Positions 1-4,842 of a stretch of DNA of 5,159 nt are shown here, piece after piece. How positions within the stretch are numbered: the stretch's first letter is position 1; each line of letters opens with the position of its first letter. The notes under the pieces are model-generated. The model was not told the DNA's origin and searched no databases. It was given only the letters and a program-made list of their open reading frames with translations. The stretch spans positions 19,970-25,128 of the forward strand of contig DOOI01000072.1 in NCBI GenBank assembly GCA_003512825.1, in the 5' to 3' direction. This DNA is from Paracoccaceae bacterium. Its GTDB lineage: Bacteria > Pseudomonadota > Alphaproteobacteria > Rhodobacterales > Rhodobacteraceae. A program made the translations under genes and the position numbers.

Positions 1-401
1 TAGATCAATCGGTAATGCGCGCCGGGAATAAGCGCATATTGCTCGGCCACAGGCACAGCCACGAGGCCCACATATTGCGCGGCCAACGCCAAGAGGCCGT
101 GATCCACCGAATTGCCCGACAAGATCAACACCCGGTCACCCGGCACCAAACCCTGCGCCAAGAGCCAGCCTGCCAGCGCCTGCACCATGCCCAAGGCTTC
201 CGCATAGCGCACTTCGCGCCAGCCCGCGCCGGACCGTTCCGCGATAAACACCGCGTCAGGCGTTTTGGCGCTCCACTGATGAAGCCACTCGGCTGTGGTG
301 GCTGCCACAGGATCGAGCGGATGCGCCGAGCGCAGGATCAGCGCACCGTCGGACCGGGTTTCGATGTCGATTTTATGCGGCAGGGTCATCGTTTGGGTCA
401 T
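1..401 (-). CDS. fcs: Feruloyl-CoA synthase-like acyl-CoA synthetase (N-terminal part, truncated by window edge)
   Basis: This is the first ~133 codons of a gene running off the left edge. The ATG at 401-399 starts 5 bases after the upstream marR stop, and GGGAG (410-414) lies 8 bases upstream of it. The visible part is the N-terminal region of an ANL-superfamily AMP-forming ligase: the segment SDGALILRSAHPL (residues 17-29), then EWLHQWSAKTPDAVFIAER (38-56), YAEAL (66-70) and LILSGNS (92-98). From memory this pattern fits the feruloyl-CoA synthase branch better than generic fatty-acid ligases. The predicted reaction is ATP-dependent activation of a hydroxycinnamate to its CoA thioester in the cytoplasm. 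The AMP-binding P-loop motif and catalytic lysine lie outside the window, so catalytic integrity cannot be judged. The neighbouring crotonase, MarR regulator and TRAP transporter support an aromatic-acid substrate. Another aryl- or acyl-CoA ligase remains possible. Confidence 0.75.
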   Translation of the reverse strand, partial: MTQTMTLPHKIDIETRSDGALILRSAHPLDPVAATTAEWLHQWSAKTPDAVFIAERSGAGWREVRYAEALGMVQALAGWLLAQGLVPGDRVLILSGNSVDHGLLALAAQYVGLVAVPVAEQYALIPGAHYRLI

Positions 402-406
402 GTCAG

Positions 407-910
407 TCACTCCCGTATTTCGATCCGTCCAAGCAATTGGGCCAGTTCGCGCTGTTCATCAGGCGACAGGTTGACCAATTGGCGGGCTTCATTCTCGCGG
501 AGCGCCATCATGGCGGCATCGCGACGGCGCAGGCCTTTGAGCGTTGCGCGCAGGGCATAGGCACGCCTGTCGCCCGGCATGCTGTGGCGACCTATCAGGC
601 CCGCCTCTTCCAGCGTGTCGATGATGATAACAATATTCGAGCGTTCCATGGCCAAGGATTGCGCCAAGGCGCTTTGGGTCACATCGGGATTATCGCAAAT
701 CACACTGAGCGCCGAGAATGTGGTCACGCGCAGCCCGAAAGGTTCCAGCGCACGGGCTGCATCGGCGGTGGTGGCGGCGGCGACGCGTTTGAGCGCATAG
801 CCCACCAGACTGCGAAGCCCGAGGTCGAGCGCGCTGCCCGCAGGCATGGCCACCATTTCGGTGGCAGGCTTGGGCGCCTTCAATGGCGTTTTGTCTTTTG
901 GAGGGGTCAT
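407..910 (-). CDS. MarR-family transcriptional regulator
   Basis: This 167-residue protein has a MarR-type winged helix-turn-helix. After a Lys/Pro-rich N-terminal tail (about 1-25) come dimerisation helices (about 30-60). The DNA-binding helices follow at about 78-106 (TQSALAQSLAMERSNIVIII onward), then the wing with the family hallmark GDRRAYAL (113-120), then a C-terminal helix. I chose the ATG at 910, 4 bases past the upstream crotonase stop, over an in-frame TTG at 943 that would overlap that gene by 29 bases; neither has an ideal ribosome-binding site. It sits between the crotonase and synthetase genes in one transcript, so it probably autoregulates. MarR proteins of hydroxycinnamate operons, such as CouR in Rhodopseudomonas palustris, are repressors released by the CoA-thioester intermediate. 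By analogy, feruloyl- or coumaroyl-CoA is the likely effector here; this is inference. Confidence 0.9.
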   Translation of the reverse strand: MTPPKDKTPLKAPKPATEMVAMPAGSALDLGLRSLVGYALKRVAAATTADAARALEPFGLRVTTFSALSVICDNPDVTQSALAQSLAMERSNIVIIIDTLEEAGLIGRHSMPGDRRAYALRATLKGLRRRDAAMMALRENEARQLVNLSPDEQRELAQLLGRIEIRE

Positions 911-914
911 CGCC

Positions 915-1679
915 TCACCGAAAGTTTGGCTGACGCTTTTCAAGAAAGGCTTTCAGCCCCTCCTGAGCGTCTGTGCTGGTTTGAGTCAAAGCAGCGCACA
1001 GGCTTTCGGTGAAAAGCCCATCTGCCTTTGACATATCTTCGATCCGGCTCAAGGCATGGATCATGACGTAATTCGACAGGCCAGCGTTCGCGGCAATCTT
1101 GCCTGCCAGCTCCAGCGCCAGTCCCAAGGCTTCGCCCTCGCCCACGCAATAGTGGCACAGACCCAACCGTTGGCCCTCTTCGGCGTTGTATTTGCGACCC
1201 GTCAGCATCATCTCGATCATCCGGTCCGCGCCCAGAATGCGCCCGACCCGCACCGAAGCCCCGCCGCCCACATAAATGCCGCGCCGACCTTCGGGGAGTT
1301 GGAAAATCGTTGAGGTCTCGGCAATCCGCACATGGGTCGCGGTCGCCAATTCCAAACCACCGCCAATCGCGGCACCGAAAATGGCCGACACAACAGGGAG
1401 GCCCGAATACTGGATTTTATCCATCACGGCGTGCCAATTGCGCGAATGACGCATGGTGCCTTCGGCATCGCGCTGCACTTGCTCGGACAGGTCCAAACCA
1501 GAGCAATAATGCCCCGCTGTTCCAGTCAGAACCACCACCTTCACCCCCTCTGGCGGGTGAGAGAAAAACGCATCAAGCGCCGCCAAGAGCGTATCGTTCA
1601 TTGCGTTGCGCTTATCGGGGCGATGCATTGTCACTATGGCAATACGATCTTTGATCTCGACCTTCAGAACGTCGCTCAT
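915..1679 (-). CDS. Crotonase-family enoyl-CoA hydratase (probable hydroxycinnamoyl-CoA hydratase)
   Basis: This is a complete 254-residue crotonase-fold protein of typical family length. The N-terminal strand and HRPDKRNAM (19-27) are standard. The oxyanion-hole segments are GHYCSGLDLSE (56-66) and FGAAIGGGLELA (101-112). Two acidic residues, Glu110 in GGGLELA and Glu130 in LPEGRRG, are 20 residues apart, matching the spacing of the catalytic pair Glu144/Glu164 of rat mitochondrial enoyl-CoA hydratase. It therefore should be hydration-competent. Pseudomonas hydroxycinnamoyl-CoA hydratase-lyase has Ser at the first position, so lyase activity cannot be assumed. The ATG at 1679 is preceded by AGAGAGGA (1685-1692), 5 bases away. 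It leads the operon with marR and the feruloyl-CoA synthase-like gene, which suggests it acts on an aryl-propenoyl-CoA. A general beta-oxidation hydratase or a crotonase isomerase are alternatives. Confidence 0.85.
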   Translation of the reverse strand: MSDVLKVEIKDRIAIVTMHRPDKRNAMNDTLLAALDAFFSHPPEGVKVVVLTGTAGHYCSGLDLSEQVQRDAEGTMRHSRNWHAVMDKIQYSGLPVVSAIFGAAIGGGLELATATHVRIAETSTIFQLPEGRRGIYVGGGASVRVGRILGADRMIEMMLTGRKYNAEEGQRLGLCHYCVGEGEALGLALELAGKIAANAGLSNYVMIHALSRIEDMSKADGLFTESLCAALTQTSTDAQEGLKAFLEKRQPNFR

Positions 1680-1707
1680 TGGAGTCCTCTCTCGGTATCC
1701 GCCATGA

Positions 1708-1736
1708 CTGTTACAATCTATAGCTATCTAGAACAA
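1708..1736 (-). promoter_or_regulatory. Candidate sigma-70 promoter for the crotonase-marR-fcs operon
   Basis: A promoter is required here because the preceding operon ends in a terminator. Reading the minus strand, TTGTTC (1731-1736) could be the -35 box and TAACAG (1708-1713) a weak -10 box, separated by exactly 17 bases. This would place the transcription start near position 1701 and give a leader of about 20 bases before the crotonase ATG. The -10 matches consensus at only three positions, so the exact boxes are uncertain, although some promoter in 1680-1740 is likely. Confidence 0.35.
1717..1730. promoter_or_regulatory. Candidate MarR operator palindrome
   Basis: The 8-bp perfect palindrome ATAGCTAT (1720-1727) has one more matched T/A pair at 1717/1730. 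It lies in the spacer of the candidate promoter of the operon that encodes the MarR protein. MarR regulators bind short AT-rich inverted repeats overlapping promoter boxes, so the location is right. The half-sites are short, and a palindrome of this size can occur by chance. Confidence 0.35.
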
Positions 1737-1766
1737 AAAAACCCCCCGCGCCAAAGGCGCGAGGGG
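1735..1766 (-). terminator. Rho-independent terminator of the TRAP operon
   Basis: On the minus strand a GC-rich hairpin is followed directly by seven T residues (1735-1741). The stem pairs 1756-1761 with 1747-1752 (6 bp) and 1763-1766 with 1742-1745 (4 bp). One A/C mismatch (1762/1746) separates the two parts, and the loop is three bases (1753-1755). It begins 6 bases after the dctM stop codon. This is a textbook intrinsic terminator and separates the transporter operon from the crotonase operon. Confidence 0.92.
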
Positions 1767-1772
1767 CGTGTG

Positions 1773-3095
1773 TTAGTTTAAGACCCGCATCAAAAACAGC
1801 GTGATGCCGGGGAAGAGCACAAGGATGATCGTGCGGATGATGTCGGAAGCCACAAAATACATCACGGCTCTATAGGTTTCGACCATCGGCGTGAGGCGAT
1901 CCATTGAGTTGATGACAAACAGGTTCATCCCGACAGGGGGCGTTATCAACCCGACCTCCACAACGATGAGCACCAAGATGCCAAACCAAATCGCGGTCTC
2001 TTCCACTGTCAGACCAAAGTCGAGCGTTTGTATGATGGGCCAGAAAATCGGCACCGTCAGCAAGATCATCGACAGACTGTCCATCACGCAGCCGAAGATC
2101 AGATAGAGCACAAGGATCAGCGACAAGATCACCCAAGGGCTCAGTCCGGTTTCACCCACCCAAGTGGCCAGCGATTGCGGCACTTGGCTCAGCGCGAGGA
2201 AGCCGTTGTAAAAGCCAGCCCCCAACACAATGAAGAAGATCATGCCCGTGGAATTGGCAGTGGACAGGAAGCTGTCCATCGCGGTTTTCCATGTCAGCCC
2301 GCCGTTGAGCCATGCGATCAGCCCGGTGCCGAAAGCCCCGACAGCGGCCCCTTCGGTCGGGGTGAAGACGCCCAAGTAGATCCCGCCGACAACAGACAGG
2401 AACACGATCAGCACGGGCCAGATGGCAAGCATCGTCTTCCAGCGCTCGGAATAGGGCTGACGCTCGCGCGTGCCAGCCGAACCTGGGTTACGGCGAACAT
2501 AGATCGAGATCGTGATGATATAGCCCAGGGCCGCCAAGATGCCGGGGATAAAGGCCGCAAGAAACAGCTTGGCGATATTTTGCTCGGTGAGAATGGCGTA
2601 GATCACCAAGATCACCGATGGCGGAATGAGAATGCCCAAAGTGCCGCCCGCGGCAAGTGTCGCCGTCGAGAAGCCCCCCGAATAGCCGTAGCGGCGCAGC
2701 TCTGGCAACGCCACCTGACCCATGGTGGCCGCTGTTGCCAACGAAGAGCCACAGATCGAGCCAAAGCCTGCACAAGCGCCAATCGCCGCCATTGCCACCC
2801 CGCCTTTGCGGTGCCCAAGCCAGCTTTCCGCTGCTTTGAACAGCGCTTGGCTCATGCCGCCCAACGTGGCGAATTGGCCCATCAACAGGAACATTGGCAC
2901 GATGGAAAGCGAATAGCTGGAGAAGGTCGAATAGACCTCCGACTTCAGCTTGCCCAAGGACATCGCCATGCCATCAGTGGCGAAATAAAGCCCCCCAAGG
3001 CCAACAAGAAACATCGCAAGCCCAATCGGCACGCGCAGAAAAATCATCACCAAAAGGACAGGAAAGGACCAAATCCCAAGCTCGAAATTCGTCAA
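1773..3095 (-). CDS. dctM: TRAP transporter large permease subunit (DctM family)
   Basis: This 440-residue, highly hydrophobic protein with about a dozen membrane segments is the sodium-coupled channel subunit of a TRAP transporter in the inner membrane. Family landmarks are GSICGSSLATAATMG (112-126), GGTLGILIPPSVILVIYA (150-167), GVFTPTEGAAVGAF (242-255), VMDSLSMILLTVPI (337-350) and EVGLITPPVGMNLFVI (380-395). The reading frame is open upstream to 3299, but that extension overlaps dctQ and reads as non-membrane junk. I place the start at the TTG (3095-3093), which has AAGGAG (3103-3108) 7 bases upstream and yields the expected N-terminus TNFELGIWSFPVLLVM. The TTG shares two bases with the dctQ stop (TTGA), so the two genes are probably translationally coupled. 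The substrate cannot be read from this subunit; context suggests an aromatic carboxylate. Confidence 0.95.
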   Translation of the reverse strand: MTNFELGIWSFPVLLVMIFLRVPIGLAMFLVGLGGLYFATDGMAMSLGKLKSEVYSTFSSYSLSIVPMFLLMGQFATLGGMSQALFKAAESWLGHRKGGVAMAAIGACAGFGSICGSSLATAATMGQVALPELRRYGYSGGFSTATLAAGGTLGILIPPSVILVIYAILTEQNIAKLFLAAFIPGILAALGYIITISIYVRRNPGSAGTRERQPYSERWKTMLAIWPVLIVFLSVVGGIYLGVFTPTEGAAVGAFGTGLIAWLNGGLTWKTAMDSFLSTANSTGMIFFIVLGAGFYNGFLALSQVPQSLATWVGETGLSPWVILSLILVLYLIFGCVMDSLSMILLTVPIFWPIIQTLDFGLTVEETAIWFGILVLIVVEVGLITPPVGMNLFVINSMDRLTPMVETYRAVMYFVASDIIRTIILVLFPGITLFLMRVLN

Positions 3096-3676
3096 TGGAC
3101 TGCTCCTTGGGTTCTTGGCAGCACTGCGCGCCCGGTCGAAATCTCTACGCTCCGCATGACAGCCAAATAGGCAGAAACGATCACCGCCAGCACAGCAGGA
3201 GGAATACACACGGCATAGCCGTACCAAACCTGAAACTGGATCAGGAAGGTGGTCTCGCCATAGCTTTTCTTGGCCAGCATCCCATCCCAAAGCCGCCAAG
3301 CAATCAGCGCCAGAACGATGAAAAACAGCACCTCAGCCGCCCACATCAAAAAGCGGTTCACCCGCTCCGAGAAGGCTGTGGTGAGAATATCGACAGTCGC
3401 ATGGCTCTGTGTGATCTGGCAAAAGGGGATGAAGGCGAAAATTGAAAAGGCGATGCCCGCCTCAACAAGTTCGAAGTCACCCAGAACAGGGCCGATTCCC
3501 GTCGATAGAACGAGTTCGGCAAAGCCATTAAGGCTGCCTTGAAACAGGCTGCCATGCATCATTGTGTTGATCCCGCGTCCAAGGACCGAGACGCAGATCA
3601 GCAAGATCAGCGCCGCCAGAACGACCCCGCCTGCCCCTGCCATCCATCGGCTGAGCTTTACCAAGTTTGAATGCAC
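3092..3676 (-). CDS. dctQ: TRAP transporter small permease subunit (DctQ family)
   Basis: This small membrane subunit couples the binding protein to DctM. With the start at GTG 3676-3674 it has 194 residues and four predicted membrane segments (about 12-34, 66-88, 108-129 and 146-172). Supporting motifs are VLGRGIN (31-37), the acidic GDFELVEAG (66-74) and SHATVDIL (91-98), the counterpart of the GHVxVD motif common in DctQ. I prefer this GTG because GGGGAGGG (3681-3688) lies 4 bases upstream. An in-frame ATG at 3730 would add 18 residues but has a poor ribosome-binding site, and it sits right beside a strong RNA hairpin (3702-3727) that would then be coding. A loop of roughly 30 residues between segments 1 and 2 (about 37-65) seems longer than in minimal DctQ proteins. 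Confidence 0.9.
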   Translation of the reverse strand: MHSNLVKLSRWMAGAGGVVLAALILLICVSVLGRGINTMMHGSLFQGSLNGFAELVLSTGIGPVLGDFELVEAGIAFSIFAFIPFCQITQSHATVDILTTAFSERVNRFLMWAAEVLFFIVLALIAWRLWDGMLAKKSYGETTFLIQFQVWYGYAVCIPPAVLAVIVSAYLAVMRSVEISTGRAVLPRTQGAVH

Positions 3677-3680
3677 TGGA

Positions 3681-3688
3681 CCCTCCCC
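3681..3688 (-). promoter_or_regulatory. Strong Shine-Dalgarno that decides the dctQ start
   Basis: GGGGAGGG on the minus strand lies 4 bases before the GTG at 3676. It is the best ribosome-binding site in the dctP-dctQ junction, and it favours the GTG over the upstream ATG at 3730. Confidence 0.75.
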
Positions 3689-3701
3689 GGTCAGTAGATC
3701 A

Positions 3702-3727
3702 GATGGGCCGCCTTGCGGCAGCCCATC
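3702..3727 (-). other. Intercistronic stem-loop between dctP and dctQ (GNRA tetraloop)
   Basis: The transcript can form an 11-bp stem: GAUGGGC pairs with GCCCAUC, then a U-G wobble, then GCC with GGC. It is capped by the loop GCAA, a GNRA tetraloop. It begins 10 bases after the dctP stop codon and ends 13 bases before the dctQ Shine-Dalgarno. It is followed by UGAUCUACUG rather than a U-run, so it is not an intrinsic terminator. Such hairpins downstream of binding-protein genes commonly protect the 3' end from exonucleases and give more binding protein than permease; this role is inferred here. Confidence 0.8.
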
Positions 3728-3737
3728 CATTTATGGC

Positions 3738-4775
3738 TTACTTACCAGCGCACTCGCCAGCTTGCAGATCCTGCGCTTCTTTAATCAAAGCCGCGCCGTC
3801 GATGCCTTTCGTCTGCATGTCTGCAATCCAAGAAGCATAGATCGGCTGGGCTGTGTCGCGCCAGATTTGGGTTTCGGCTTCGGTCAGCGTCACGATATTG
3901 TTGCCAAGGGCAACAGCAGCCTCACGCGCGGGGCCATCGGCACCTTCTTGAGTCTTGCCTGCGAAGATCGAGAAATCGAGGCCAGAATGCGCGTCGATCG
4001 CGGCCTTGGCTTCGGCTGACAGGCCGTCATACTTCGCCTTGTTCATCGCCAGAACGAAGGTGATGTTGTAAAGCGCACCACCGGTGAATTCGGTGTGGTT
4101 CTTTACCAATTCCGGCACTTTCAACGACGCGGTCACTTCCCATGGAATGGTCGTCGCATCGATCACGCCTTTGGACAGTGCTTCGGACACAGCCGGAACC
4201 GGCATGCCGACAGGCGTTGCGCCCAACTTTTCAAGCAGCTGGTTCACCACGCGCGAGCCACCCCGAATTTTCACGCCATCCAGATCGGTCGGTGTGCGGA
4301 TCTCTTTATTGGCGTGGATCAAGCCCGGGCCGTGCACCCAAGTGCCGATGATGTGGACGTCTTTGAAGTCCGCATCCTTCATGTGGCTTTCAAACATTTT
4401 CCAATAGGCGCAAGACGCAGGGCCCGCTCCTTGGGTCATGAAGGGCAGCTCGAACACTTCGGTCTGTGGGAAACGGCCGGGGGTATAGCCGACAACGGTC
4501 CATACGACATCCGCAACACCATCAATCGCTTGGTCCATCAGCTCTGGCGGCTTGCCACCCAGCTGCATGGAGGCGTAGCGCTCAACCTTGATCTTGCCGC
4601 CCGAGTCCTTCTCGACAGCATCCGCCCAAACGTCGAGAACCAGCTTCGGCACGTTTGCTTGTGCAGGCAGGAATTGGTGCAGCTTGAGCGTCACCTCTTG
4701 TGCCATTGCGGACCCTGCGCCCAGTGTCAGCGCCAGTGCCGACGCGGCCATTGCTCCAAAAAACTTCGTCTTCAT
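3738..4775 (-). CDS. dctP: TRAP transporter solute-binding protein (DctP family), complete
   Basis: This 345-residue periplasmic binding protein has a clear Sec signal peptide: MKTK, a hydrophobic core at about 8-22, and AMA before probable cleavage after residue 25. The mature protein shows the TRAP binding-protein layout, including YASMQLGG (67-74), TPTDLDGVKIRGGSR (161-175) and GATPVGMPVPAVSEALSKG (185-203). Arg171 aligns with the conserved carboxylate-binding arginine of the family (Arg147 of the sialic-acid protein SiaP), implying an organic-acid ligand. The ATG at 4775 is preceded by GGGAGG (4785-4790), 9 bases away. Linkage to a feruloyl-CoA synthase-like gene suggests an aromatic ligand, as for the coumarate-binding TRAP protein of R. 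palustris. There are two cysteines in the mature part, Cys122 and Cys342, the latter in a short C-terminal tail (GECAGK). A partial homologue lies just upstream. Confidence 0.94.
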   Translation of the reverse strand: MKTKFFGAMAASALALTLGAGSAMAQEVTLKLHQFLPAQANVPKLVLDVWADAVEKDSGGKIKVERYASMQLGGKPPELMDQAIDGVADVVWTVVGYTPGRFPQTEVFELPFMTQGAGPASCAYWKMFESHMKDADFKDVHIIGTWVHGPGLIHANKEIRTPTDLDGVKIRGGSRVVNQLLEKLGATPVGMPVPAVSEALSKGVIDATTIPWEVTASLKVPELVKNHTEFTGGALYNITFVLAMNKAKYDGLSAEAKAAIDAHSGLDFSIFAGKTQEGADGPAREAAVALGNNIVTLTEAETQIWRDTAQPIYASWIADMQTKGIDGAALIKEAQDLQAGECAGK

Positions 4776-4810
4776 GGTCTATATCCTCCCTGAATTGACC
4801 GTTACTTTGA

Positions 4811-4829
4811 CGGGGTGCAACACACCCCG
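4811..4829 (-). other. Intercistronic stem-loop between the two dctP genes
   Basis: A perfect 7-bp inverted repeat, CGGGGTG and CACCCCG, encloses a 5-base loop. It lies 13 bases after the stop of the upstream dctP and about 20 bases before the Shine-Dalgarno of the next gene. The minus strand continues TCAAAG, with no T-run, so it is not a standard intrinsic terminator. An mRNA-stabilising or partial-attenuation role is inferred. Confidence 0.65.
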
Positions 4830-4842
4830 GCAATTCTCAAAA

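Noticed and set aside
911..943. TTG at 943 as the marR start
   Set aside because: It would overlap the crotonase gene by 29 bases and lacks a good Shine-Dalgarno. The ATG at 910 gives a normal MarR length and a 4-base gap.
437..1012. Plus-strand open frame of 191 codons opposite marR and the end of the crotonase gene
   Set aside because: Low-complexity Arg/Gly/His-rich translation with no plausible ribosome-binding site. The opposite strand encodes two well-defined protein families.
915..1679. Naming the crotonase as feruloyl-CoA hydratase-lyase (fchl/ech)
   Set aside because: It has Glu rather than Ser at the first active-site position and I cannot place it in the characterised lyase clade by eye, so I left the symbol blank.
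2028..3170. Long plus-strand open frame (380 codons) antisense to dctM
   Set aside because: It is rich in Arg, His, Gln and Pro with no recognisable domain, as expected for the complement of a GC-rich membrane-protein gene. The minus-strand DctM has clear family motifs throughout.
3096..3299. Upstream extension of the DctM reading frame to 3299
   Set aside because: It overlaps dctQ almost entirely, its translation is not membrane-like, and a well-spaced Shine-Dalgarno precedes the TTG at 3095.
3702..3727. dctP-dctQ hairpin as a rho-independent terminator
   Set aside because: No T-run follows on the transcribed strand, and dctQ and dctM follow directly, so termination here would make little sense.
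3677..3730. ATG at 3730 as the dctQ start
   Set aside because: It has only a weak ribosome-binding site, it abuts an 11-bp RNA hairpin, and the added residues do not look like a DctQ N-terminus. I cannot fully exclude it without comparison to orthologues.
4095..4793. Plus-strand open frame of 232 codons opposite dctP
   Set aside because: Shadow of the DctP coding sequence; His/Arg/Cys-rich translation with no domain or context.
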